The translations under genes were made by a program, and so were the position numbers. A DNA stretch of 64,000 bases from Halicephalobus mephisto. Lineage: Eukaryota > Nematoda > Chromadorea > Rhabditida > Panagrolaimidae. Positions within the stretch are counted from its first letter, which is position 1. The number at the start of each line of letters is the position of its first letter. This document shows, piece after piece, positions 43,290 to 55,984 of the stretch. Where the stretch lies: NCBI GenBank assembly GCA_009193035.1, contig SWDT01000009.1, forward strand, positions 310,001-374,000, read 5' to 3'. The notes beneath the pieces were generated by a model. That model was not told the DNA's origin, searched no databases, and saw only the letters and a program-made list of their open reading frames with translations.

Positions 43290-45757
43290 ATGAACGTTCC
43301 TGACGGATTCTGGACATGTTCAGCGATGGTTAATCATGGAATGACGTGAGTTCTACTTGATATATAAACTTCCATATATGAATTTCTTCAGCGGAATGCC
43401 GATGGATATCAGGTTCGAAACGCTTATGGGGAACCTTTTCCAGGCTCATCCGGATAATAGACTGCCTGAGGTATGGCTTTGGAGGAGTTTTGATATATGA
43501 ATCATTTTCCAGACCCGATATAGGCTGTGGGTGACGTCACATAACCAGCCATCTTTGTTGTTTTCGTCCATAATCAGTTCCAACCAGGACCCAATCCGGA
43601 CGATAGGAAAGGAATTCCCCACTTTACTGAAAGCTCTAGTCGAAGGATCACTGAATGGAAGTAGTCAGATTGATCTAGTCAGCGAAACCCCCAAAATCGC
43701 TTCTCTAGTCGTCAGGAGTGTCTCCGGAGTGAAGGAGACGCTTCCGTGGTTCGGCTGCAGATTAGAAGTCGCCGATGACGCCTTAATAAGGGAGCATTTG
43801 ACGACCATGGTCTTAAGCTTGAGGGTGAGATATTTTTAGTGGTTTTTCCACAAGTCAACTTGATTTCGGACATGGCAGTTTGATATTAATTGATTTTCTC
43901 GATACTTGTCGAAATTTTCATATATAATTTTTAATCTCCAAAGTGAATAGATGAACTTACATCCCATGTAACCTTGGTTTAGAAGCTTTAGGTCAATTTA
44001 GGTAGAATATATCTTTGGAAAAATTAATTACGAAGTTATTTAAATTTAAAAAATAACAAAATCAAAATTACCACTTAGGCTTCTTTAGTTTTTAAGAACT
44101 TCATATATCATATAAGATTAATTTCAAAGTTATCTAAAATCAAAATTCAGGTTACTTCCTGAAATTTCGTAAAAGTTTATTTTTAATTTTCTATGATTAT
44201 TTTTAATTTTTTATAATATAATAATTTTTAATTTTTTATAATATGTTTATTTTTAATTTTTTTATGATTATTTTTAATTTTTTATAATATAATAATTTTT
44301 AATTTCTTATAATATATGATTATTTTTAATTTTTTATAATATAATAATTTTCAATTTTTTATAATATATGATTATTTTTAATTTTTTATAATATGATTAT
44401 TTTCAATTTTTTATAATATATGATTATTTTTAATTTTTTATAATATAATAATTTTCAATTTTCAGAGGGAAAAAGACGCCTTAATCCGAGAAAAAGACGA
44501 AGAACGACGAAAACGAGAAGAACTGGAAAGAGAGATCGAGATTCTTCAACGTTCAAATTCCCGACCGAATGCTAAAGATGAACGATTCCAGGATATTATT
44601 AACTCCTTCACTGTTGAATCAGAAAACAGTCATTTTCATTCAAATCCCGGATCAAATAGCGCTCAAAGCGACGAAAACAACGTAATTCCGCTAGAATTTA
44701 GTCTTCCACAAGAAGGATTCAACGATTCTAACATGGAAAATTCCGAAGCAGATCATCGAGGAACTCCACTTTTGAATCCGAAAACCTCCATGAGTACTCC
44801 AAGTAGTGAACAAATTCTCCGAGGAATGGCTACTTACGTGTTGTGTGCTCTGTGTCCCGAATCCTCCAGAACAGCTGTCCCTGATGAACACACAGTTATG
44901 GACCATATTGTCAATCAACATTTTGACAATCGTAGGTTGTTTTTGTTATTGAACATCAGAGTGGCTAATTTCCCGAAATCTTTGATTTTCGAACTTGAAC
45001 TAGTTTAAAATTGATTCGAATTAGTTCAATTTAAAATTATAGTCGTTGATTTTTAAAAATCTTTAATTTTCAAACTTGAATTAGTTCGAAATTTGATTCA
45101 AAATGATAATTGTTAATTTTTAAAAATCTTTAATTTTCGAACTTGAATTATTTGAATTAGTTCAAAATTCTTCAAAATTTGATTCAAAATGATAATTGTT
45201 AATTTTTAAAAATCTTTAATTTTCGAACTTGAATTAGTTCAAAATTGTTCACAATTGACCGAAAAATTGAAATAGACAAGTTTTTTGACTAATTAAAACT
45301 ACCTTCAGAAAAAACTTGTACTGGATGTCCTACAAGAACAGAAATTCGGGATATTCCTTCTCATATAAAAATGCATATGAGTAGAATATACGCATGCAAA
45401 TTTTGTGGTAAACAATCAAACAAAAGAAATGTTCTTCGAGCTCATGTCAGAATTCACACAGGAGAAAGACCATTTGAATGTATGTACTGTAATAGAAGAT
45501 TTGCTGATTCATCTACATTAAGACGACATAAAACAATTCACACAGGCGAAATGAAAGCTGCATGTCCAATTTGTGGTCGAATAATCTCAAGAAAGGATAA
45601 TGTTAAAGCTCATATGAGAAGTCATCATGGAATTGAAAATATGGATGAAATTGGAAATTACGATATTTCTAATAATCAACAAACAGATAACGACCAGATT
45701 CAGAATCTTCCCAATGAAATAAATCTTAAAACAGAAATAGGGTCTTTCTACAGTTGA
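43290..45757 (+). CDS. C2H2 zinc-finger protein with unknown N-terminal domain
   Basis: Five exons: 43290-43345, 43392-43470, 43513-43824, 44466-44931 and 45309-45757; 453 residues. The first ~150 residues (from MNVPDGFWTCSAMVNHGM) form an unrecognised globular domain. A charged coiled coil (REKDALIREKDEERRKREEL) opens exon 4, then a polar linker. Five C2H2-like fingers follow. Two are atypical: CALC...H...H within exon 4, and CTGC...H...H. Three are regular: YACKFCGK...HVRIHTGERP, FECMYCNR...HKTIHTGEM and CPICGR...HMRSHH. HTGE linkers join the regular fingers, as in DNA-binding transcription factors. A nuclear regulator is likely; orthologue unknown. The gene stops 50 bp from the end of the convergent RNase Z gene. 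Confidence 0.85.
43905..44057. repeat. Inverted copy of an RNase Z intron element in zinc-finger intron 3
   Basis: Contains CATCCCATGTAACCTTGGTT and GGTAGAATATATCTTTGGAA. It is the reverse complement of 49097-49257 over about 150 bp with few changes. Confidence 0.8.
44170..44460. repeat. TTTTTAATTTTTTATAATAT simple repeat in zinc-finger intron 3
   Basis: About eight copies of a ~30-bp A/T unit (ATTATTTTTAATTTTTTATA). Confidence 0.7.
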
Positions 45758-45806
45758 TACCTATTTTAATATTTATAATAAAATTTAAAAAAACTCAACA
45801 AAAATT

Positions 45807-48800
45807 TTAAGAATTTTCATGATTTAAGGCCATTTTTTTCGCTGGAGGAGGACCTGAAGTTCTAAGGCCTCTTTGTTGATTTTTCTTCAAAATTTCAAAA
45901 AGTTCTTCATCGTAAAGCATACGGTAAGCATTATTCATTTTTGGAAGTTTATGTAGATCCTCCATTGAAATAACCAAGTTATCCATAGCTATACTTACTT
46001 CATTCTTATCTAGATAATCCGGCAAAGCTGGAACTTTAGGATATCTTGCTGAGAAATGAGTTAAAATAATATGTTTAGCTTTCATGGCTTTTCCAACATT
46101 TACTGCTTGTAGCATTGTCGAATGTTTCTTGTGAAGAGCATCGTCCTAAAATTATTATATAATCATACAATTACAAAAATCAGAGATTTTCTTGAATTTC
46201 TAGAAATTAAGCTAAAATTTCACAATTTTACAAGATTTCAAATTTGTTAGAAAACTATTCTTCCTGGATGAATTTAGAAACCAAATTAGAATCAATATCT
46301 AAAACTCTAGTCATCCTTAAAAATAAATTACTGTATATCAAAATCCTTCTAAATACCCAAAAAACCACAACTACCCTTTACAGTAACCCATTAAATATAA
46401 ATTACTGTATATCAAAGTCCTTCTAAACACTCAAAAAACCACAACTGCTCCCTACAGTAACTCATTGAAAATAAATTACTGTACATCAAAGTCCTTCTAA
46501 ACACTTAAAAAACCACAACTACCCCCTACAGTAACTCATTAAATATAAATTACTGTACATCAAAGTCCTTCTAAATACTCAAAAAACCACAACTACCCCC
46601 TACAGTAACCCATTAAAACTCAATTATTTTTCTTATAAAAAACCAAACCTCATAACCATCTTCAAAAGTTCCTTCATGAATAAGAACATGTGCATTTTTA
46701 CCATGTTCAATTAAAAAATCACATGGAGTAGTATCACCAGAAAATACAATTTTCCTATTTTTTTCTTTAGTTGTCAAAATATATCCAACCGCATCACTTG
46801 TATGATTAACTTTCACTGCTTTAGCTTCCAAATCTTGCATACATTCACTTAATTCCATTTGTTCAAAAATTTTCGTCAAATCAGCAGGTACAAGTTTTTT
46901 TTCTACATATATAATTGGAACCACAAATTTTGCAAGTCCAAAAATATCGTAAAATCTTTGAGAAAAAGTATGCATATGTTTCAAAATATTCCTATTACAT
47001 ACAACAACCAATTTTTTTGGTCTTTTTTCCACTTCAACCATTTGACAAGCTCTATCCCTTTCCTGTAACAACGTCACAAGTCCATTAGTGTGATCTTGAT
47101 GAGTATGGGTGAAAAAAACAACATTCAATTTTCTCAAAACTTCATTGATTTCTTCTCCAAAAACATGTTTCATCTGTCCATAAGTTCCTTCTCCACAATC
47201 AACCATGTAAAAAGAAGATTCCGTTTGCAGCATAATAGAAGTCACATTTCTATACTTAGATGGAACAGCAGATGAAGTTCCCAAAAAAATAATTTTCGGA
47301 AACGGTTCTGGATCAACAGCCGGAAGAGTTGCAATTTCTTCTTCAAACTTTTCTAAAATTATTAAATATCACACTGTTGTAAAAATCAACAATATAAATT
47401 CCTAAATTTCTATAAACTAACTTATAACTACGTTTTTAGGTGTTATTTTTCACTTCCAAACAATTCAATAATCATATAAAAAATTTAAAATTTCCAGAAT
47501 CTACAGTAACCCAAGTAGTGTTTTTAATTTTAGGAGTTATTTTTTACTTTTAAAAAATTCCATAATTTTTCCAAAGATATATTCTACCTAAATCGATCTA
47601 AAACTTCTAAATCAAGGTTATATAAGATATAAAACCTTCTATCTACCCTCAGGGATTGTTCCTTCCACATCAACATCCTAATAAATATCTAAAAAATCAT
47701 AATCACCTTATCCAAAAACAAACTACAATAATTAAAATACAACAAACCTTTAATTTTATCATTTATAACCTTTTGAAGATTCACATTTATTTCAGGTCTC
47801 AAATCAACAGCACATTCCTCAAGTCTGCCCATTTTCGGACCTCGAAGGACAAATCTCTGCATCGGTCTCGCTAAAATCCTTCCTTTTGAATCTCTCAAAA
47901 ATTCGCTATCTTCCTTGATAATTCCTTCAAATTTCGGCCAAAGAATTGGAAAAAATTTCTCACATATTGCTGAATGTCCTATTTGAGCTCTGTATACACT
48001 TTCCAAATGAGGATCTGGACTACCTGTTCCATTACAAACCAATTGAGTAGTTCTATCATCAAACATACTAGAAAACGATTGATAACTTTGAGAATCAAAA
48101 ATACTAGATTGAGTAAAATGAACCAAATAATCCAGGTTCTTAGTTCCATTCAAATATGGCTGCAAAATAGTCGCTGTCAACAAAGATTGAAGTTGAGATT
48201 CAGTTGTCACATCAACGACCAAAACGCTCGAATTTTGCATTCCTTCATGGTCATCTGCATAGACGTCTTCTGGATTAATCACTCTGCCGTCTTCTAAAGT
48301 TATAGATTTTCCTGATTTCAATTGGCCGATTAAAGGTCCTTTGGGTATTTTCAGTTCCATGATCTTCAAGACGTCAATTTTCTTCTGAGCAGGCTAGAAA
48401 GCAAAAAACAATAAATTTAAGCAAAAACAAACTTACATTAGTTTCAACCAAGTAGGCAATACTCAATCTGTCAGCTCTGCAAGTCGCTACAGTACCTTTC
48501 TCCAGCGTCAAATCGTGCAAAGGGATGTAGTTGATGACGAAAGTGACGTCCTTGAATGGTCCAGAATCGTAAGGTTGCTGAACAACGGTTCCTGGGTATT
48601 TGACTTCTCCGAATTCCGCATCAGCAAAGGGTCTAAGGAACTCCAGATAATTCCGGATAAACGGAGGTCCGTGGATCCTCGTTGGGGCCACTCCTTGACT
48701 TTGAGAAAGCATGAATCCAGAAACACCGCCGATTCTTCTGATGTTGCAAGAGGTTACCAAAATGTCGTTGATGTTATTTGCTCTCAAAAGCAAAGACGGC

Positions 48801-49614
48801 AACATCCTCGATGTACTTTCCGGACAATTGAACAAGTATCCCCGGATCGGAGTCTTTAACAAGACAGCTGGTTCCATATTCCCTGTGCCGCTACTGAGGA
48901 CCTGGAATTTAAGTTATCACGTTATAAGAAATCAGAAGTAAATTTTTATAGGATTTTAAGGAACTAAAGCAGTCCAAAACTGCGGTTTTAGGAGTGATTT
49001 TTCACTTCCAAACAATTCAGTAATTAGTCATATAAAAAATTAAAAATTCTTAGCAGCTAAAGTAACCTAGATGATACTTTAATTTTAAAAATTATTTTTT
49101 ATTTTTAAATAACTTCGTAATTAATTTTTCCAAAGATATATTCTACCTAAATTGACCTAAAGCTTCTAAACCAAGGTTACATGGGATGTAAGTTCATCTA
49201 TTCACTTTGGAGATTAAAAATTATATATCAAAGTTTCGACAGGTATCGAGAAAAGTACAATTAATGGAAAAATAACCTGTTGGAAATAAATTTTTGAATA
49301 AAATTCAAAAAACAAACCTCTAAACTGATCCTGTTCGGAATCGGCTCCGGAGCTGAATTCTCATTCCTTCTGGACTCCATCGCTGCCATGGCTTCGTTGA
49401 GATTCCCGATTTGGGCTTTCAATTGTCGATGTCTGAGACTGGCTTGAACGTGTTTTTTCAGTTCTCTTTTGTAAGTCGAAACTCGCTTCTGAATATCGGC
49501 GTAAATTTGGTCCGCTGGATCTACAGTATTCTTCGAAAAACGACCAGAACAAAATTGAATTCTTCTCGTTGAAAATACGACAATTGAATTCAAAAAACGA
49601 AAACGTATAGTCAT
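45807..49614 (-). CDS. hoe-1: Long-form tRNase Z (ELAC2 type)
   Basis: Endonuclease that removes 3' trailers from precursor tRNAs in nucleus and mitochondria. Five exons: 49614-49318, 48901-48437, 48393-47748, 47352-46649 and 46145-45807; 816 residues, the long-form size. The N-terminus MTIRFRFLNSIVVFSTRR looks like a mitochondrial leader. The degenerate amino half holds VLSSGTGNMEPAVLL...YLFNCPEST and GFMLSQSQG. The catalytic carboxy half holds IIFLGTSSAVPSKYRNVTS, the metal-binding FFTHTHQDHTNG (HxHxDH), KVNHTSDAVGY, FSGDTTPC, HEGTFEDG and HFSARYPKVP, all in family order. Intron-exon phases all agree. Introns hold dispersed repeats. A 12-nt upstream frame overlaps the start. The gene diverges from the aminotransferase gene at 50954 and converges on the zinc-finger gene. 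Confidence 0.95.
46280..46615. repeat. ~85-bp tandem repeat in hoe-1 intron 4
   Basis: Four copies of a unit with TACAGTAACCCATTAAATAT, AAATTACTGTATATCAAAGT and AAAAAACCACAACTACC. Confidence 0.8.
49097..49257. repeat. Dispersed element in hoe-1 intron 1
   Basis: Direct relative at about 47425-47625 (hoe-1 intron 3), and inverted copy at 43905-44057. The shared core is TTCCAAAGATATATTCTACC. The preceding ~100 bp (TTTTCACTTCCAAACAATTC) is shared only between the two hoe-1 introns. Confidence 0.75.
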
Positions 49615-49622
49615 TTCATCAT
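49611..49622 (-). promoter_or_regulatory. Minimal upstream ORF overlapping the hoe-1 start codon
   Basis: Reads ATG ATG AAA TGA, and its stop overlaps the hoe-1 ATG (AAATGAC). It lies directly after a TTTTTAG acceptor, so it would be in the mature leader. It may limit initiation or favour re-initiation at the main ATG. Confidence 0.5.
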
Positions 49623-50953
49623 AGAAACCTAAAAATTGTACAATGTTGAATCACAAAAATTTCGAAAACGCGAAAATTCCTACTTCCATCATGATTAATT
49701 AATCGCAATCGTTTACATAATTATATGGGAGTCTTTAGGAAATCAAAAGTAAATTTAAAAAATTAAAAATTAGAAAATTAAAAAAACGAAAGATATATGA
49801 AAAAAAAAACGAAAATAGCGGTTGGCGTAAGATCCATTTCGCCAATTTTCGCGAGTTCGATCTGCGATGTTTTTTATTTTTTTAAAAATTTTTTTTATTT
49901 TTTTGAAAATTTTTTTTATTTTTTTTAAAATTCTTCATTTTTATTTTTCATATTTATTAATATTCATAAATTTCGACGTAAAACTTTATATTCCAAAAAA
50001 ATTATATAAAAATCATTTTTTAAATTTTATAATTTTTCGAACGTTGTTATTTGAAATTTCTCAATTTTTAATTTTTCTTTTTAAACAGTTATTGATATCT
50101 GTAGGTTACTTTATATGACCATATATATTGAAAGTATATATCAAAATCAGTAAATTATTTTCATAAAACTTTCCAAAGTTCCTGAATTTTTCATCATATA
50201 TGTAGATGTCCCTAAATTTCTTTCCCTAATATACGTCGATGTTCCCAAATTTCTTTCTACCACCTTCCTTCATATATGTTGATATCCCTAAATTTCTTTC
50301 TACCATCTTCCCTCATATACGTTGATGTTCCTAAATTTCTTTTCCTAATATATGTTGATATCCCTAAATTTCTTTCTACTATCTTCCTTCATATATGTTG
50401 ATATCCCTAAATTTCTTTCTACCACCTTCCTTCATATATGTAGATGTCCCCAAATTTCCTTCTACTATCTTTTGCTTCGGTGATCCATACCAAAATCATC
50501 AAATTATTCTTTTAAAACTTTATCTGATTTTTTAACCTCCCTAGCCTTCCATTAGTTTTCTTTGGTATCCGTTATCATCCATAAGTTCCTTGATGTGACC
50601 TTGAACTTTGACAATCCTTGCTCAAAGTACTGAGTTGAACTGCGTTCATTATTCCTGACCTTCAACAAGCATCGGTTTTTGACGGACCTATGGTCGGAGT
50701 TCCGCGAGCACACAACCGACATGTTTTCACGAATTTGTCACGTTCACTCGCCATGTTTATTTCTGTTCGTACTTTGTAGGCACCGATTGATTTTTCTTTT
50801 TTTCAATTGGCCAGAACTTTTGATTTTTATCCGGTCTCCACCTCAAACGTATTCTTGTTTGTTGTCGTCTTATCAATTATGCATAAACTACGTGTCTTAT
50901 ATATCGTTCCGTATTTATTGTCAATGTTATTTGGTTTTAGGTGTAAATCAGAG
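49623..50953. promoter_or_regulatory. Divergent region between hoe-1 and the aminotransferase gene
   Basis: 49640-50150 is A/T-rich. 50200-50470 is a tandem repeat of ~60 bp (TTCATATATGTTGATATCCC, TAAATTTCTTTCTACCA). 50480-50953 is mixed sequence forming the likely aminotransferase promoter and leader, ending with a GGTTTTAG acceptor 13 nt before the ATG. No gene. Confidence 0.45.
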
Positions 50954-53900
50954 ATGCTTTCTCGTCCGGTTGCTCAAGTGCCCAAGGCTTTCTTCGCCAG
51001 TGTCCGTCATGGGTAAGTTTTAATTTTTTATATGAATTTTCGAAAGTTATCCAATTACAGATCAGCTTGGTTTGGGAATGTCGAAATGGGACCTCCTGAT
51101 GCTATCTTAGGCGTAACCGAAGCCTACAAACGCGACACCAACCCGAAAAAGATCAATCTCGGAGTCGGGGCTTATCGTGACGATCAAGTACGATTTATAT
51201 TTCTTTAAAAATTTGCATTGTATTTTCAGGGAAAACCATTTGTACTTCCTTCTGTTAAAGCTGCTGAAAAATCTATCATTGAATCTTCATTGGACAAGGA
51301 ATATGCCGGAATTGCCGGTATTGCTGAATTCACAGCTAATGCAGCTAAATTGGCCCTTGGTGATAATTCAACTGTTATTAGTGAAAAAAGAAATGCTACT
51401 GTGCAATCAATTTCTGGAACTGGTGCTCTTAGAATTGGAGCTGAATTTTTGTCTAAATTTTTCCCTAACAAAGTGATTTATCAACCGACACCGACTTGGG
51501 GAAATCACGTTCCTGTTTTTAAGTAAGTTAAAATAAAAAAATTGATTATATTTGTGTTTTTAGATTTGCTGGACTTGATGTGAAACAATATCGTTATTAT
51601 GACAAGAATACTTGTGGATTTGACGAAAAAGGATGCTTGGAAGATATCGCTAATATCCCTGAAAAATCGATCATCCTTCTTCATGCTTGTGCTCATAATC
51701 CAACCGGTGTTGATCCTACTGTAAGAATTTAAAAAATTTATTTTTATTTAAAATTTTTTTAGCCTGAACAATGGATGAAAATTAACGAAGTTGTTAAAAA
51801 ACGTAATTTGTACGTTTTCTTCGATATGGCTTATCAAGGATTTGCTTCTGGTGATATTAATCGTGATGCTCATGCAGTACGGTATTTTGTTGAACAAGGA
51901 CATAATATTTGTCTTGCTCAATCATTTGCGAAAAATATGGGACTTTATGGTGAACGTGTTGGTGCATTTACTGTAATTGGAGAAAATGAAGATGAACAAT
52001 CAAGAGTTATGTCACAATTGAAAATTCTTATTCGACCTATGTATTCTAATCCTCCTATTCATGGAGCAAGAATTGCTTCGAAAATTCTCTCCGATTCAAA
52101 GTTGAGAGCTCAATGGTTGCAAGACGTGAAAGGAATGGCTGATAGAATTATAGGAATGAGAACTCAATTGAAAGACCTTTTGGCTAAAGAAGGATCAACT
52201 CGTAATTGGAATCATATTGTTGACCAAATTGGCATGTTTTGCTACACAGGAATTAATCCTCAACAGGTAAGTGTAATTTTTGTTTTAAAAAAGCAATCTG
52301 ATAAATTAAAAAAATTAATTTTTATTATTTTTTTGAATTAAAGAAAATCCATAAGGGAATTGATAATGGATTTCTGGTTTTTTTAGTTTTCTATTTTTGT
52401 GTTTTGTGAGGAAGAAGAATAATAGTAAAACAATGCTTGTAAAGCGGAAGTAGAACCCATTTAAAAAGAGACTTTTGTTTATGTTTTAGAAAGGAATTTG
52501 TCCAAGAAGTTTATGCTTTAACCGTGAAAGGAATGTAATTATATACGATAGTTTCTGTAAGATATATCATGTGTAAAAATATTTTAAAAAAAAGGAAATG
52601 TTTGGATTTGTATTTTTTGTGGATTTAGAATTTTAAAAGATTTTTAACTTGATGAGGTTTGGCGTTTTAAGCTCATGTTTATGACGAAATTGAACGGAAA
52701 TGTCTTGGCATTGTTAAGTCTCGGAACAATGCGTTCAGATTTTTTCCGTTTTGTTCATTGTTATTTAGACACAAAAAGCCAATCAGAAGATGAGCTTTTT
52801 TGGATTAAAATAAAAAAAAATTGGTTTTAATTGTTAAATTTTAAAATGTTTAAAAAAATTTTAAATTGTTAAATTTTAAAATGTTTAAAAAAATTTTTTA
52901 AATTGTTAAATTTTGGGATTTTTTGGAAATATTAATTTTTTAAAAATTTTTAATTATTAAAGTTAAAAAACTTTTTAATTATTAAATTTAAAAAATTTTT
53001 TAATTGTTGAATTTAAAGAAAAAGTTGTTTTTTAAATTTTTTATAACTAATTTTAATTTTAAGAAATACTTAGAATCCGGATAATTAAGTCATTTTATGC
53101 CGTAATTCATGAATATTTCAAGCGTTTAGAAGCAAAAAAAGTTTTTTTTAAATTGCAGAAAAAAATCTGAATTTTTTTTATCTATGCTTTTGACATTGTT
53201 TCAGTATCCAGAGAGTGCCGTTTCGATTCAGTGAGCCGAATACTGATTTGTTCAGTTTCTTTAAAATTTAGAAAAAAATGACTTGTAAGAAAACAAATAA
53301 TCTTTCTGGCTTCATAGATTAGAACAGAAATTTAAAAAAAACTTTCGTCAAAGTTATTTTAAAATTTTTTATTTTTGATCGATGTTGTTTTATGAAATTA
53401 ATTTTAGAATTTTTTAATATTTTTTAATGATGTAAAATAGTAGAATTGATTAATTGAAAAAAAGGAAATTTGGTTTTATAAAGAAGCCTGTCAATTGCAC
53501 CTGTTTTTCCGTTTTTTCCTAAAATGAAAGGGGTTTTGAAGTTGACTGGAATTTGGCTTTTTAGAAAAGCCTGATGAATTGTGAGAGTTTGGAACTGCCC
53601 TCCTGGGAGGTCGAATTACGTCCATGTTGAGTTATTTTTATGTGAATTTGCCAGACTCTAAACTACTTTTAATTTAATGTTATTTTTTAAATATTTTTTT
53701 TTGTAATTAAATTGAATAATAGATTTTTTCTAAAAAAATAATTAAAATTTGACCTTTTTAGTCTTTTTTTTTTCTTTTTTTTATCGTATCATATTTCATC
53801 GGGTCAAATCCGAATTCAATTTTTTTTTCAAAGTTTTTTATGACGTTGGAAAAGTATTCAAAGATGGAAATATATCCTCAGAAGCTTAAATGGCCAAAGA

Positions 53901-54297
53901 ATTTAAAAAAATTTTTTTTTATAAAATTGAAAAAATTAAAAAGAATTATTTGTAAATTTAGAAAATTTAAAAAAGTTATTTATAAATTTAGAAAATGTTT
54001 TTTTGTAAATTAAAAAAATTAAAAAAATTTTTTTTTTTGTAAAATTGAAAAAATTATTTATAAATTAAAAAAAATTATTTGTAAATTTAAAAAAAATTTT
54101 TTGTAAAATTGAATAATTTTATCAGATTGCTTTTTTTATGATTTTGAGTAATTTTTGGATATGGAATTTTTTAGGTTGAACGTTTGACAAAAGAATTTAG
54201 CATCTACTTGACGAAAGATGGACGAATTTCTGTTGCTGGAATTTCCTCCAACAATGTAGCTTATCTAGCTCATGCCCTTCATCAAGTGACCAAGTAG
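50954..54297 (+). CDS. got-2: Mitochondrial aspartate aminotransferase (GOT2)
   Basis: PLP enzyme that interconverts aspartate + 2-oxoglutarate and oxaloacetate + glutamate, part of the malate-aspartate shuttle. Six exons: 50954-51012, 51061-51187, 51230-51522, 51564-51720, 51763-52266 and 54175-54297; 420 residues, all phases agree. A basic, Ser-rich leader [20 protein letters not shown] precedes [20 protein letters not shown], the usual mature start. Family motifs: [58 protein letters not shown], and the PLP lysine in [16 protein letters not shown]. The final exon reads [20 protein letters not shown], the normal C-terminus. The last intron is 1.9 kb, far longer than the others (41-48 nt), and contains no gene that I can see. 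Confidence 0.97.
52267..54174. other. Large last intron of the aminotransferase gene
   Basis: Starts with GTAAGT and ends TTTTTTAG. It holds A/T low-complexity tracts (52800-53040, 53900-54110) and mixed stretches without coding frames. Confidence 0.6.
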
Positions 54298-55017
54298 AAG
54301 TTCATGTTAAATTGCCCACTTTGTCATTTTAGATAATTATACGTATTTCGTGTTATTTTATTCTTCCGAAGAGGGCAAAGGATAAAATAGGTCTGGAATG
54401 AATTAAATTTTTAAAAATTGTTTCAATTTTGTTATTTTTGTTTTTTTGAAATTTTTCAGACTGGAAAAAACGGAATCTGATTACCCCCTGTTGTTTTTTA
54501 ATCTTTTTGGCCTTAAATTGAATCCCGTCAAATTGAAGAAAATAGTCACTGTTCTTGGTTGACTAGTTGTGTTGTAGAAAAATTAGATATTAAAGAAATT
54601 TTAAAAGAAAAATTAAATATTATTTAAAAAATTCAATATTTTTAAGAATTTTAAAAGAAAAATTAAATATTATTTTAAAAATCTAAGAAAAAATTTAATT
54701 TTAAGAATTTTAAAAGAAAAATTAAATATTATTTTTTAAAATTAAAAAAATTAGATGATTTTGGAAGTGTTGAGATAGAAATAAATGAAATATAATATTT
54801 TTACTAGAATAAGAAGACAGATATAATTTGTATATTTTTTTTCGTACAATACAGCTGATAAGAAAAGTCCATTTATTCAAAGTGACTTTTTGAAACGAAA
54901 TATATATCATTTTGAAGCTCTAAAAATACTGATTCCAAATACAGTAGAATTTGGATATCAGATATCCCCGCTATGATATATCTCATGTTATAGCATATGG
55001 TCTGAGTGAGTGTTCAA
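54298..55017. other. Aminotransferase 3' region and spacer
   Basis: 3' UTR followed by AT-rich sequence with AAATTAAATATTATTT repeats (54590-54740). 54795-54830 resembles the start of the 400-bp element. No gene. Confidence 0.4.
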
Positions 55018-55790
55018 TTACAAGAAATTATGAAGCACTTATGTCCCTTCTTCATCCTTGTTTTCAGTCCCTACACAGGTGATCCATAATTACTTGTAAT
55101 TGAATGTAACTGATTATATTCATTTTTCTACATAAGAACTGAAAAAAAAAAGAATACAGTTATGATCGCCTGTTGATTTTAGATTTCACATGTCTAATAA
55201 GTAAAGTGTGTTCAATTACAAGAAATTATGAAGCACTTATGTCCCTTCTTCATCCTTGTTTTCAGTCCCTACACAGGTGATCCATAATTACTTGTAATTG
55301 AATGTAACTGATTATATTAATTTTTCTACATAAGAATTGAAAAAAAAAGAATACAGTTATGATCGCTTGTTGATTTTAGATTTCACATGTCTAATAAGTA
55401 AAGTGTGTTCAATTACAAGTAATTATGAAGCACTTATGTCCTTTCTTCATCCTTGTTTTCAGTCCCTACACAGGTGATCCATAATTACTTGTAATTAAGT
55501 GTAACTGATTATATTAATTTTTTACATAAGAACTGAAAACAAAAAAAAGAACAAAGTTATGATCGCCTGTTGATTTTAGATTTCACATGTCTAATAAGTA
55601 AAGTGTGTTCAATTACAAGTAATTATGAAGCACTTATGTCCTTTCTTCATCCTTGTTTTCGGTCCCTATGTAGAGAAATGAATATAATCAGTTACGTTCA
55701 GTTACAAGTGATTGTGGATTACTTGTATAGGATTGAATTTTATCATTTTTGTAATCGCTTTTTCGAAAAATCAATTAAACAACTGTAATC
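55018..55790. repeat. ~195-bp tandem array with internal inverted repeat, about four copies
   Basis: Each unit runs from GTGTTCAATTACAAGAAATT through TGTCCCTTCTTCATCCTTGT to CATAATTACTTGTAATTGAA, so its first and last thirds are inverse. The last copy is fused to an inverted piece (AATCAGTTACGTTCAGTTAC). Coding frames within it are by-products. Confidence 0.85.
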
Positions 55791-55892
55791 AACGAGAAAA
55801 ATATAATTGAGAAAAAGGATTATTAAAATTGATAAAATTAAAGAAGAACGTCTCCAAAATGGAGCCGCCAAACCTCGACGAAAAAGTACACA

Positions 55893-55969
55893 GGTGCTGG
55901 AAATCGCTTGTAACTGAGCGTAATCAAGTCTGCTCGATTACGCTCAGTTACTAGCGATTGTGCAGCACC
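55893..55969. repeat. 77-bp near-perfect hairpin
   Basis: Arms GGTGCTGGAAATCGCTTGTA / ACTGAGCGTAATC and their inverse pair over about 36 bp with 3-4 mismatches, around a tiny loop. Confidence 0.85.
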
Positions 55970-55984
55970 AGGGTTGTCGATTTT

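Noticed and set aside
43018..43303. Plus ORFs over the GC-rich region before the zinc-finger gene
   Set aside because: Composition is promoter-like, the frames overlap each other, and neither joins the gene's first exon.
55570..55788. 72-codon ORF in the 195-bp tandem array
   Set aside because: It is contained in repeat units, and the frame is not kept between copies.
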